Assembly: GCF_046569695.1 (NCBI RefSeq)
Contig: NZ_JBKHUI010000002.1
Coordinates: forward strand, 186,001 to 250,000
DNA: 64,000 nt
From: Kluyvera sp046569695
GTDB taxonomy: Bacteria > Pseudomonadota > Gammaproteobacteria > Enterobacterales > Enterobacteriaceae
Reading direction: 5' to 3'
Made by a program: the position numbers and the translations under genes. The notes beneath the pieces were generated by a model. It had not been told where the DNA came from. It saw only the letters and a program-made list of their open reading frames with translations, and searched no databases. Below, piece after piece: positions 26,474-35,058 of this stretch; the first letter of the stretch is position 1, and the number at the start of each line of letters is the position of its first letter.

Positions 26474-26809
26474 TTATTTGTTTTTCAGACAGGTACTCAT
26501 AAAGGTTTTACGTTCATCGCCTTTCAAGGTTTTGGTTGTCGCCTGCGCGTTACAGTCCTTCATTTTTTGCTGCTGCGGAGTGAGTTTTTTGCCATCAGCG
26601 GCCATCCCCTCCCCTTTCAAACAGCTGCTCATAAAGGTTTTACGCTCATCACCTTTCAGGGTTTTCGATGTCGCCTCGTGATTACACGTACTCATGCGCT
26701 GCTGCTGCGGCGTCATGGTTTTCTCCGGCGCGGCTGCGGTCGTTGCCGCAGACACGGCACCCGCCGTAAACAGACCACACAGTAGGGTAACCAGTAATGT
26801 TGTTTTCAT
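26474..26809 (-). CDS. psiF: Phosphate starvation-inducible protein PsiF
   Basis: PsiF is a small secreted protein of unknown role induced by phosphate starvation with phoA. ATG 26809 gives 111 residues starting MKTTLLVTLLCGLFTAGAVS, a typical signal peptide ending near SAA. The mature part is two near-identical repeats of about 37 residues, each with PQQQ, one Cys, KTLKGDERKTFM and a second Cys, suggesting one disulfide per repeat. It lies about 100 bp downstream of phoA and has a terminator. Confidence 0.92.
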   Translation of the reverse strand: MKTTLLVTLLCGLFTAGAVSAATTAAAPEKTMTPQQQRMSTCNHEATSKTLKGDERKTFMSSCLKGEGMAADGKKLTPQQQKMKDCNAQATTKTLKGDERKTFMSTCLKNK

Positions 26810-26908
26810 TGCACCATCCTTTTGTGAGTAGAACACTGTAAGTCTGGTCGCTGGAATGAATATTACCAACCCGACGACAAAATATTGCCGTCGGGCGGGT
26901 GCCAGGGC

Positions 26909-28318
26909 TTAAAGCCCCAGCGCCGCTTTCATGGTGTAGTAGAGATCGGTCTGGTCGGTCAGGCCAACCACGTTCGCCGCATGCGGACCATAGGCCGCGA
27001 TACGCAGTTGGGTACCAGTATGCTCCATCGACTCCTCTTCTGAGTTGCCGTAGCTCATCACCATCACCGAACCATCTTTGGTGTTCAGTGCCTGAGTCAG
27101 GCCAGGCGCTTTCGTTTCTGGTGGGATAATCTGGCTGGCGTGAGCGTGATCGGCGGTGACGATCACCAGCGTATTGCCATCTTTCCTGGCAAATTCCAGC
27201 GCTTTCTGTACCGCTTCATCAAGATCGACCGTTTCGCCAATCTGGCCGCACGGGTTTGCCGCGTGGTCCTGTTTATCAATAGAAGCACCTTCTACCTGCA
27301 GGAAGAACCCTTTTTCACTGGTGCTCAGCAGGGAGATAGCTTTATCGGTCATCTGGGCGAGAGTCGGTACGCTGGCATCGCGTTTCGGGTTAGGCGCACA
27401 AGTCACGGCAGGTTTATCCAGATTGCCGTGGAAGGAGGCTTTTGGCCCTTCCCAACGCACCGGCATATTGCCGTCAGAGAACAGACCCAGCAGCGGTTTA
27501 TCCTGATTTGCCTGAGTAATGGCATCCAGAGTCGTCACATTGTCGACAAGTTGATAGCCCCTTGCCTGCGCCTGTTCACGCAGCGTTTTCCCCTGCCATT
27601 CCCCCGCGGTCGCGGTTTCCGCAAAGGTCTTCGCGCCGCCACCAAGCGTCACGTCGGCACGGGTATTGAGCAACTGCTCAGTGATGGAGCCCTTGCCGCC
27701 TTTCTCCAGCGCGTTGGTTGGGCATTTTTCACTGGTCACGCTCGGGCCGTAGCATTTACGCGAAGTCACATGCGATACCAGCGCCGCTGGGGTAGCGTCC
27801 TGCAGTTCGGCGGTAGAGACGTTGCCCGTCGCCAGACCAGCGGCTTTAGCCAGCTCTAAAATAGTTTGGTGATCTTTTTCGTGAATGTCCACGCCGAGCG
27901 CACCGTTATAGGTTTTCACCCCGGTACTCCAGGCCGTTGCAGACGCCGCAGAATCGGTTACATAGTCCGGCTTGCCGGTTTTCTTATTCAGCGCGTAGTG
28001 CGTGTACTGCCCGGTTAACGGCAACGCATCGATACCTTTGAAATAACCGCCCGCCCCTTCGGCATAGTTACGCGCAGCGGTAATTTCAGAATCACCCATC
28101 CCATCGCCAATCAGCAGAATAACGTTTTTGGCCTGTTTATTATTCAAAGAGGCGCGAATGGCTTCGGTTTGATCGGCAGATAAACGGCGGGCACCGCCAG
28201 GCTGGGTAATATCCCCTTGCGCTGCACGGTTATCAAGGACGGCAGTTGATGTGTCCGCGTGTGCGGCGGATAAACCCAGCAGAGGTAATAATGCGGCAAA
28301 AATAGCACTGTATTTCAC
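26909..28318 (-). CDS. phoA: Alkaline phosphatase
   Basis: PhoA is the periplasmic zinc/magnesium phosphomonoesterase of the Pho regulon. The start is GTG at 28318, as in E. coli, preceded by GGAG. Upstream in-frame codons cross the Pho box and are not coding. The signal peptide runs to about residue 21 (LSAAHA). The nucleophile Ser is in PDYVTDSAASATAW, and the metal ligands appear in LLIGDGMGD, IDKQDHAANP and VTADHAHASQ. It has 469 residues. Expression is expected only under phosphate limitation, through the Pho box at 28374-28395. Confidence 0.97.
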   Translation of the reverse strand: MKYSAIFAALLPLLGLSAAHADTSTAVLDNRAAQGDITQPGGARRLSADQTEAIRASLNNKQAKNVILLIGDGMGDSEITAARNYAEGAGGYFKGIDALPLTGQYTHYALNKKTGKPDYVTDSAASATAWSTGVKTYNGALGVDIHEKDHQTILELAKAAGLATGNVSTAELQDATPAALVSHVTSRKCYGPSVTSEKCPTNALEKGGKGSITEQLLNTRADVTLGGGAKTFAETATAGEWQGKTLREQAQARGYQLVDNVTTLDAITQANQDKPLLGLFSDGNMPVRWEGPKASFHGNLDKPAVTCAPNPKRDASVPTLAQMTDKAISLLSTSEKGFFLQVEGASIDKQDHAANPCGQIGETVDLDEAVQKALEFARKDGNTLVIVTADHAHASQIIPPETKAPGLTQALNTKDGSVMVMSYGNSEEESMEHTGTQLRIAAYGPHAANVVGLTDQTDLYYTMKAALGL

Positions 28319-28373
28319 GTTAGTTTCTCCATGTACAAATACTTTAAAAATGAAACATAGAGACTGTAAGAAA

Positions 28374-28395
28374 AGTGCGTGACATTTTAATGACA
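28374..28395 (-). promoter_or_regulatory. Pho box upstream of phoA
   Basis: On the minus strand TGTCATTAAAA is followed by TGTCACGCACT, two 11-bp units of the PhoB consensus (CTGTCAT-N4 repeats). They end about 55 bases before the GTG start. Confidence 0.82.
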
Positions 28396-28423
28396 CCCCA
28401 AATGATGTCATTACCTACTAATT

Positions 28424-28678
28424 TTAAGGATGCAGAAATAACCGTTTAACGTGGTTATATAAGAGTTCGCTATTATGGTCGCTGGCGTGTTCTGCAGGAG
28501 CGAGTTTATTCAACGTCTCGGCTATTTCATCCTCCAGTGCCGGGCCAGAACCCTGCTGTACATGCTGTAAAAGCGTGGTCACCACCACTTCAAGCGCATC
28601 GACCTGAATACGTAACGCGTTTGCTTCATCTTCCTTTTCGGCTAGTTTGACCAGCAGTTCTGCAATGAAATTTTTCAT
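28424..28678 (-). CDS. iraP: Anti-adaptor protein IraP
   Basis: IraP stabilises sigma-S by binding RssB, blocking delivery of RpoS to ClpXP, notably under phosphate starvation. ATG 28678 gives 84 residues starting MKNFIAELLVKLAEKEDEAN, close to the E. coli start. The N-terminal heptad-rich helix (about 1-40) is a likely coiled coil, and the end YNHVKRLFLHP matches the family. The longer frame (to 28741) has no family support. It lies next to phoA as in E. coli. Confidence 0.9.
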   Translation of the reverse strand: MKNFIAELLVKLAEKEDEANALRIQVDALEVVVTTLLQHVQQGSGPALEDEIAETLNKLAPAEHASDHNSELLYNHVKRLFLHP

Positions 28679-28982
28679 CGCGCGTTTTCCTTGTATGACG
28701 GCGTGGGCAGGACTCAAGCCCTGAAAAAATAAATAGGCCACAAAACCTTACGGCGCTATTCCCCCTTCAGCAACACCGAATAGAATTACAATATATTACG
28801 TATTCTGCAATAGTTCTCAGCAAAAATATAATCCTCATCAATATCATGGAATTACTTACTGATATCGCCAGCGAAACGTTTTTCTCATTAAATAATGCAC
28901 GGCGCAAAGAGTAATATGAAGAGTTTAGTGTGGAAATCAGGGAATAAACACCGCAGCGTTTATTCCCCTCTCAATGTCGGTA

Positions 28983-30182
28983 TTACTGACGTACCGGTTG
29001 AGCCCGACGCAGCATTACCGCTAATTGCCAGAGGTTAATCAGGACAATCACCGCGGTGACAATAAATACCCAGCGGAAACCGGCCATCGCCGAAATGGAT
29101 GCACCTATTAACGGACCGGCCACGTTACCCAGATACATAAAGGATTGGTTATAACCAAAAATACGCCCGGTGACGCGCTCGCTAATATACTTCAGCAGCA
29201 GCGTTTGTACCGCAGGTAGCATCGCGCCATCGGCAAAGCCAAGAATAAAGCGCAGCACGCCCAGCTGGAACGGCGTGGTGACAAACGACATGGCAAAGAA
29301 CAGCACCACTGCAAACGTCAGCGTTCCCAACAGTATGCGGCCCGTGCCGATACGATCGCCAAGCTTACCCAACCTTGGTGCCGAAATGAGCGCCGATACG
29401 CCGGGGACAGCGGCAATCATGCCGCTCAAGAAGGCGATATTACTGCTGTCCGGCGACATCGATTTAATAAACAGCGCCAGAATAGGGCTGATAGACCCGT
29501 TACATAGCTGGATAACCATGGTCGTGATGAACAGGCTAATCACCAGCCCCGGATAAGGCAACGTTGCAAATACCGCTTTTCCGCTGAGCTTTTCCCCTTT
29601 ATTAAACTGTGGTCGCGGGCCTTCTTTAATCAAGAAAAACGTCACCAGGAAGCTCACCAACAGCAGGAACGCAGTAATGTAAAAGACCATTCTCAGGCCA
29701 ACGTGGTCGGCCAGGAAGCCGCCAAGCAGCGGCCCGCCGATAACGCCAGTGATTTGCGCCGTGGACAGCGTGCTTAGCGCCCACCCGCTGCGCTCACGCG
29801 GTACCTGAGAGGCCACCAGCGCCATCGCGTTAGGAATATAGCCAGAGGTTAAGCCCATTACCGCACGCAGGAAAAAGAGCTGCCAAACGTTGGTTGCAAA
29901 AGCCTGCAGCAGGATAGCTATCGCCATCCCCAACGAAGCACGCAGCAGCATAAGCTTACGGCCTTTACGGTCGGCCAGGCTGCCCCACATAGGCGAAACG
30001 ATAGCAGAAACCAGGAAGGTGACGCTGAAGGTTAACCCGGACCACATGGAGAGAGATTCATGGGAGGTGACGCCCAGCTGCGCGACGTAAAGCGGTAAAA
30101 ACGGTAAGATCTGGCTGATAGCCAACCCGGTGAAAAAACAACCGAGCCAAACAGAAATAAGGTTAACCTTCCAGGATTCCAT
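28983..30182 (-). CDS. MdtG-like multidrug efflux MFS transporter
   Basis: This is a 399-residue drug:H+ antiporter of the DHA1 family, clearly related to E. coli MdtG (NLISVWLGCFFTGLAI start, motif A GSLADRKGRKLMLLR, motif C GVIGGPLLGG). Twelve hydrophobic segments are visible. ATG 30182 is favoured over an in-frame TTG 33 bases upstream because it begins near the family start; neither has a strong ribosome-binding site. It is inserted between iraP and ddlA, which are adjacent in E. coli. A true mdtG would normally lie elsewhere, so this may be a paralogue. Confidence 0.82.
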   Translation of the reverse strand: MESWKVNLISVWLGCFFTGLAISQILPFLPLYVAQLGVTSHESLSMWSGLTFSVTFLVSAIVSPMWGSLADRKGRKLMLLRASLGMAIAILLQAFATNVWQLFFLRAVMGLTSGYIPNAMALVASQVPRERSGWALSTLSTAQITGVIGGPLLGGFLADHVGLRMVFYITAFLLLVSFLVTFFLIKEGPRPQFNKGEKLSGKAVFATLPYPGLVISLFITTMVIQLCNGSISPILALFIKSMSPDSSNIAFLSGMIAAVPGVSALISAPRLGKLGDRIGTGRILLGTLTFAVVLFFAMSFVTTPFQLGVLRFILGFADGAMLPAVQTLLLKYISERVTGRIFGYNQSFMYLGNVAGPLIGASISAMAGFRWVFIVTAVIVLINLWQLAVMLRRAQPVRQ

Positions 30183-30457
30183 AACTACACGTATTCGTTT
30201 TTTTTGCGGGGACAAGTGAACAGGTTAGCAAGTTGCGCTTTGCGCCGTATTGTCAGAGATGCTTAATCCATTATTTCAGAACAATATCAGCCACTCAGCG
30301 CTTTTGTGTGATAAATATCACGCTTCAGGCGCTATTATGCAGTCACTTATTCTTAAGCCTTGCCTGCGATTTACGCACTTTGGTATGGAAAAGGCAGATG
30401 CCTCCCCACACCCGTGGTATGTTATGTGCTTTGCGTTTGGAATGGATGGAATTTGAG

Positions 30458-31558
30458 ATGGCAAAGTTGCGGGTTGGGATTGTTTTTGGCGGCAAATCAG
30501 CGGAGCACGAAGTCTCCCTACAGTCTGCTAAAAATATCGTAGAAGCGATTGATAAGACGCGTTTTGAGGTCGTTCTGCTGGGGATCGATAAACAGGGTCA
30601 GTGGCACATCAGCGATGCGCAAAACTACCTGTTAAACGCCCACGATCCAGCCCATATCGCGCTACGCCCTTCCGATATCACGCTGGCCCATATCCCTGGC
30701 AAAGAGCATCAGCAGATGATCAATGCTGCAAGCGGCCAACCGCTGGATGCCATCGATGTGATTTTCCCGATTGTTCACGGCACCCTGGGTGAAGACGGCT
30801 CCCTGCAGGGCATGCTGCGCATGGCAAACCTGCCGTTCGTTGGCTCTGACGTTCTGGGTTCCGCCGCCTGTATGGATAAAGATGTCACCAAACGTCTGCT
30901 GCGCGACGCTGGCCTTTCTATCGCTCCGTTTGTGACGTTAACCAGTCGCACTCGTGACAGCTTCTCGTTCGATGAGATTAAAGCGAAGCTCGGTCTGCCG
31001 CTGTTCGTTAAACCGGCAAACCAGGGGTCGTCCGTCGGCGTCAGCAAAGTGAACAGCGCCGAGCAGTATCAGCAGGCCGTGGCGCTGGCCTTTGAATTTG
31101 ACCACAAAGTGGTGGTTGAACAGGGCATTAAAGGGCGTGAAATTGAGTGTGCGGTGCTCGGCAATGATGACCCGCAGGCCAGCACCTGTGGCGAAATCGT
31201 CCTGAACAGCGAGTTCTACGCCTACGACACCAAGTATATTGACGATAACGGCGCGAAAGTGGTGGTACCGGCGGCGATTTCCGCCGAAGTGAACGACAAA
31301 ATTCGTCACGTTGCGATTGAAGCCTACCAAACCTTAGGCTGCAGCGGGATGGCGCGTGTTGACGTGTTCCTGACCGAAAATAACGACGTGGTGATTAACG
31401 AAATCAACACGCTACCGGGCTTCACCAATATCAGCATGTATCCAAAATTGTGGCAGGCCAGCGGTCTGGATTACACCTCGCTGATTACGCGTTTGATTGA
31501 ACTCGCGCTGGAGCGTCATCAGGCCGATAAGGCGCTGAAAACGTCGATGAACGGGTAA
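30458..31558 (+). CDS. ddlA: D-alanine--D-alanine ligase A
   Basis: DdlA makes the D-Ala-D-Ala dipeptide for peptidoglycan using ATP. ATG 30458 (MAKLRVGIVFGGKSAEHEVS) matches the E. coli start and gives 366 residues; the open frame upstream is not coding. ATP-grasp features are present: HGTLGEDGSLQG, KPANQGSSVGVSKV, KGREIECAVLG, and the metal ligands in VINEINTLPGFT. It is divergent from the MdtG-like gene and convergent with yaiZ. Confidence 0.97.
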   Translation: MAKLRVGIVFGGKSAEHEVSLQSAKNIVEAIDKTRFEVVLLGIDKQGQWHISDAQNYLLNAHDPAHIALRPSDITLAHIPGKEHQQMINAASGQPLDAIDVIFPIVHGTLGEDGSLQGMLRMANLPFVGSDVLGSAACMDKDVTKRLLRDAGLSIAPFVTLTSRTRDSFSFDEIKAKLGLPLFVKPANQGSSVGVSKVNSAEQYQQAVALAFEFDHKVVVEQGIKGREIECAVLGNDDPQASTCGEIVLNSEFYAYDTKYIDDNGAKVVVPAAISAEVNDKIRHVAIEAYQTLGCSGMARVDVFLTENNDVVINEINTLPGFTNISMYPKLWQASGLDYTSLITRLIELALERHQADKALKTSMNG

Positions 31559-31569
31559 GGATTTTCCCC

Positions 31570-31612
31570 GACGTCGCTGCGCCGGCCGGGCTAACGGTCG
31601 TGCGGCGACGTC
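31570..31612. repeat. Inverted repeat between ddlA and yaiZ
   Basis: GACGTCGC and GCGACGTC frame a 27-base GC-rich loop containing GGCCGGGCTAAC, related to the window's GTAGCCCGG repeats. Position between convergent genes suggests it may also act in termination. Confidence 0.45.
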
Positions 31613-31634
31613 AAAAATGCATTTGTAGAATGAA

Positions 31635-31829
31635 TTACTCTTCCCGACGGCGAATGATAAAACTGGCCAGCCAGAAGCTAATCACCCAGGTCACCATCCC
31701 CACGGCATAGGTTTGCCAGCCCTTAGCCTCGAACCCAAGTAGCCCAACAATCCCGTTCAGAATAAAGATAAGACCAATGGCGAAGGCATAGTAATGCCAG
31801 TCGCGGCGAATTTTTGCAGGCAGGTTCAT
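31635..31829 (-). CDS. yaiZ: Small inner-membrane protein YaiZ (DUF2754)
   Basis: This is a 64-residue membrane protein of unknown function, starting MNLPAKIRRDWHYYAFAIG with two hydrophobic helices (about 13-32 and 39-58), nearly identical to E. coli YaiZ. ATG 31829 is preceded by GGAG; the longer frame upstream lacks homology. It lies between ddlA (convergent) and yaiY (divergent), as in E. coli. Confidence 0.9.
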   Translation of the reverse strand: MNLPAKIRRDWHYYAFAIGLIFILNGIVGLLGFEAKGWQTYAVGMVTWVISFWLASFIIRRREE

Positions 31830-32078
31830 AGCGGCTCCAGCATAAAAAATCGATGATGCCATAAACCCGCGCCAGCGTCTGTGGTGTAAACAACAATTCG
31901 CAGATGTTAAATCAATTAACGTCAAGCCGGAAACGGATAATCAATAAACCAGAGTGATAAACCAGGACTATTCCTGCTCAAAATTTACCATAAATCCGAT
32001 ATTGACAATCCCTTTCTGCTGCCACACTCACCCCAGCATCACGAAACGATCGGCATTTACGTTATCCTGGAGGTCTCA

Positions 32079-32381
32079 ATGACAGATTTCACCTTGTCAA
32101 AACTCATGTTCAGTGGGAAAAAGAGGGACTCCTCCGCCTCAGGCAATCTGGCCTACGCGCTTTTCGTTCTGCTCTGCTTTTCGGTCGGCGCGCAGCTATT
32201 AACTCTGGTGGTTCACGCACCCGGTGTCTATGAGCATCTGATGCAAATGCAGGACAGTGGTCGCCCGCGCGTTGAAATTGGCCTTGGCGTGAGTACGCTA
32301 TTTGGCGTGGTGCCGTTCCTGGCAGGCTGCGCTATTCTGGGCGTTGTCTCCCTCGTGCGCCGCCTGCGTCATCACGATTAA
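32079..32381 (+). CDS. yaiY: Inner membrane protein YaiY (DUF2755)
   Basis: This 100-residue protein of unknown function has two hydrophobic helices (about 23-46 and 71-92) and a basic C-terminus, starting MTDFTLSKLMFSGKKRDSS as in E. coli. CCTGGAGG gives a strong ribosome-binding site. Its stop overlaps the stop of convergent yaiW by 4 bases. Confidence 0.9.
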   Translation: MTDFTLSKLMFSGKKRDSSASGNLAYALFVLLCFSVGAQLLTLVVHAPGVYEHLMQMQDSGRPRVEIGLGVSTLFGVVPFLAGCAILGVVSLVRRLRHHD

Positions 32382-33481
32382 TTGATAGCCATACATTTGG
32401 CCCGACGCTCATCCACCCGTTTTGCAAACCACGCTGTGGTTAACTTACGGGTGATCTTCGGGCTCTCAAGCTGAATGCCTGGCAGCATTTCTCTCGCCAG
32501 CGGTTTACCTGCCTTCTGTTCCGCAATTTTATAAACGCCTTTGTAGAGCGCCGTGGTCTCAAACGCCTGGCTATCGCCTTTTTGTAGCTGACGGTGGATG
32601 TCACCGTTGCTCAGCGATAGCTGATTAGCCAGCTTTCTGACCGCCATTTCCGTGCTGCCCGGTTCATCGCTTCCGTAAAGAATCACGTCACCGTCGAGGG
32701 CCAGCTTAGCCCCGGTCGCCTTGCTGACCGCATACTGGAACGCCGCATTGCGACTGGCGTACCAGCCTGCGTTAAAATCAGCAAAGCGATAAATCGACGC
32801 CGTGTAGTTGGCCGGGTAGTTCAGCAGATGATAAGTGCCAAACCACAGGCCACCGCGCAGGGTAAAGACCTCCTGACGCACGGTGCCGTCCATCTTCCAC
32901 GGATAGCCGTTCTGGTGCTGCTCGGCAAAGGCAATGCTGACCTGCATCGGCCCTCCGGTGTGTACCGGGTTGAGCGAGCCAAACAGCTTCTGCCCCATTG
33001 GCACCATCCCGATAAAGTCATCAAAAATAGCGCTGAGCTGTTTTTCTGTTTTGACCGTATCCAGCCGTTCGCTGTAGCTCTTACCGGTAGGAGAGTTAAT
33101 CTTCAGCGCCGTGTGCACCAGGAAGACTGGGATATGCATCTTCTCGGCACGACGATCGATCTCCTGCCAGGCAATTTTGCTTAGTCCCGGCACCGCCGGG
33201 TCTGCCTGGTAGTTAGACTCCTGCTGAGCCACCGCCAGCACCGAACAGATATTCTCTTCGGTTGGCGCAAGCTTCTGGCTTTCGAACGTTTTCGCCAGCG
33301 CCTGCGCCCAGGCATCACGGTCCTTCACGCTGGCCGGCATTTTTTGCCGCACGACGCTTGCCACATCTACCGGTTTTTCTCCCGCCTTCATCGTAGGTGC
33401 CTGCTGGCTGGTACAGGCGCTGAGCAGTACCGCCAGTAAAGGCACAGGGAGCGCAAGGTAGCGCGATGCGGCAATCGCCAT
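32378..33481 (-). CDS. yaiW: Lipoprotein YaiW (DUF1615), SbmA partner
   Basis: YaiW is a palmitoylated, surface-exposed outer-membrane lipoprotein that in E. coli assists SbmA-linked uptake of proline-rich peptides. The 367-residue product has a signal peptide and lipobox LLSAC with Cys23 as the lipidation site. The body contains AVAQQESNYQADP and GSLNPVHTGGPMQVS, as in E. coli. It lies 31 bp downstream of sbmA in the same operon. Confidence 0.92.
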   Translation of the reverse strand: MAIAASRYLALPVPLLAVLLSACTSQQAPTMKAGEKPVDVASVVRQKMPASVKDRDAWAQALAKTFESQKLAPTEENICSVLAVAQQESNYQADPAVPGLSKIAWQEIDRRAEKMHIPVFLVHTALKINSPTGKSYSERLDTVKTEKQLSAIFDDFIGMVPMGQKLFGSLNPVHTGGPMQVSIAFAEQHQNGYPWKMDGTVRQEVFTLRGGLWFGTYHLLNYPANYTASIYRFADFNAGWYASRNAAFQYAVSKATGAKLALDGDVILYGSDEPGSTEMAVRKLANQLSLSNGDIHRQLQKGDSQAFETTALYKGVYKIAEQKAGKPLAREMLPGIQLESPKITRKLTTAWFAKRVDERRAKCMAIN

Positions 33482-33512
33482 GAGATATCCTTATAAAATG
33501 AAAGCGTTGTTA

Positions 33513-34736
33513 TTAAACCTGCGGTTGAGCGATTTCATCTGGTCGTTCTTTGTCATCCAGTTCTCGTTCAAAGCTGCGCAGACGTTTGTAGATGGACATC
33601 AGTTCCACCAGCGTCGTCCAGGAGTTAATGAGGTACTGGAAAGAGCTGCGAACCTGGTCAAAAACGTTACTGATCTGGGTCATTAAGCCCAGCGTAATCG
33701 TACCGGCAACAATCGATGGGAACAGCAGGAACAAACCGAAAACGGCATCCGCCTGAATATAAATAATACGGGCGATATTAAAATAGGTGTAATGGAAATA
33801 GAGCTTGAAGTAGTTACGACGCACGGCGCTAAAGAGCTCTTTTACCGTTGGCGGCGTGGCGCGTTCAGCATCGTCTTCCCCATATACCAATTCTTTACGG
33901 TAGGCCGCTTCCACACGCTGGTTCTTAAAGTTCAGACCAGGGAGTTTGATCCCCACTACGGCTAATAAACCGGTTCCCAACAATGACCACACGATAGCGG
34001 CAATCACCAGACCATATGGTACATAGCCCACAATCGGCAACTCACGGACATGCGGGGAGAGCGCGACCAGAACCGGTAAAAACGCAATCAGCTTCATCAC
34101 GGCGTTAAGCAAGCTAACGCCCATATCTTCGAGAGTAGAGGCAAAGCGCATGGTATCTTCCTGCACACGCTGAGCGGCACCTTCAATATGGCGCAGATGC
34201 TGCCAGTGGACCATGTAGTATTCGTTCATCGCCGTACGCCAGCGGAAGACATAGTGGCTGATAAAGAAATTACTCATGACGCCCACAATCACGGCAATAA
34301 GCGCAATCCCCAGGAAGATACCTACTTCATGGTAAAACTGCGATATCGTCGTTTTATGCGGTGCCGAGAGGGCTGATTGGATCAGATCGTAAAACGGTGC
34401 GTACCAGGCGTTAATCGCCACGCTAACTTCGACCTGGAACCAAGTGACGAAAATGATCAACGCGGTTCCCAATATTGACCACAGCTGCCAGCGGTGTGGG
34501 CTACAAATAAACCAGTAAGCCGCGAATAGCCCAACGCACGCCACATAGTAGGCGTAAAAGACCATAAAATTCGGCGACCAGAAGCGCGACGCGCTGATTG
34601 GTACATCACGACTTGCCCCGGTCACGTGCAGCAACCAGCTGCCGCCACCCACCTGCCAGAAAATGACCGTTATTAATGCCCAAATAAATGCCGAGAGAAA
34701 AAATGGACCCGGCTTAGGGAAAAAAGACTTAAACAT
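33513..34736 (-). CDS. sbmA: Peptide antibiotic transporter SbmA
   Basis: SbmA is an inner-membrane, proton-driven importer of microcin B17, J25, bleomycin and proline-rich peptides, of the SbmA/BacA family. The 407-residue protein has 7-8 hydrophobic segments and the conserved EYYMVHWQHLRHIEGAAQR region. It is divergent from ampH and leads the sbmA-yaiW operon; from E. coli knowledge, sigma-E controls it, but no sigma-E promoter was confidently picked out here. Confidence 0.96.
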   Translation of the reverse strand: MFKSFFPKPGPFFLSAFIWALITVIFWQVGGGSWLLHVTGASRDVPISASRFWSPNFMVFYAYYVACVGLFAAYWFICSPHRWQLWSILGTALIIFVTWFQVEVSVAINAWYAPFYDLIQSALSAPHKTTISQFYHEVGIFLGIALIAVIVGVMSNFFISHYVFRWRTAMNEYYMVHWQHLRHIEGAAQRVQEDTMRFASTLEDMGVSLLNAVMKLIAFLPVLVALSPHVRELPIVGYVPYGLVIAAIVWSLLGTGLLAVVGIKLPGLNFKNQRVEAAYRKELVYGEDDAERATPPTVKELFSAVRRNYFKLYFHYTYFNIARIIYIQADAVFGLFLLFPSIVAGTITLGLMTQISNVFDQVRSSFQYLINSWTTLVELMSIYKRLRSFERELDDKERPDEIAQPQV

Positions 34737-35058
34737 AGTGCTCTCCTGCTAACTTCTTATGATTCTGCTTTGTGCTGTGACAACAGAATACCGCTACGGA
34801 TCATTTTTACCGTAAAGAGGTATTAGGCGATGTAACTGTGCAATCAGACCGGAAAATGGCGATAGAGTTCGCCAGACGGCATCGTATGTATCATACGCGC
34901 CGGATCACAAAAGTGCGTATCCACCTCAATGAATAATCACTGCATTTACGCTCGGTTACGTTTTTCCCGCTATCATACCGTTTAATGGCGCTGCGCCAGA
35001 TGCCGATTCATTGTATTTTTAGTATAAATACGCATTACTTCCCCATTTCTATTTATGG
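34737..35058. other. 322-bp sbmA-ampH divergent intergenic region
   Basis: The region holds both promoters. AT-rich segments near 34990-35050 probably serve ampH, and TACCGTAAAGAGG-like sequences near 34810 serve the sbmA side. No repeat, RNA or reading frame of note was found. Confidence 0.5.

Noticed and set aside
30233..30457. 75-codon N-terminal extension of DdlA
   Set aside because: It lies in the divergent promoter region and shows no homology to ligases; the family start is at 30458.
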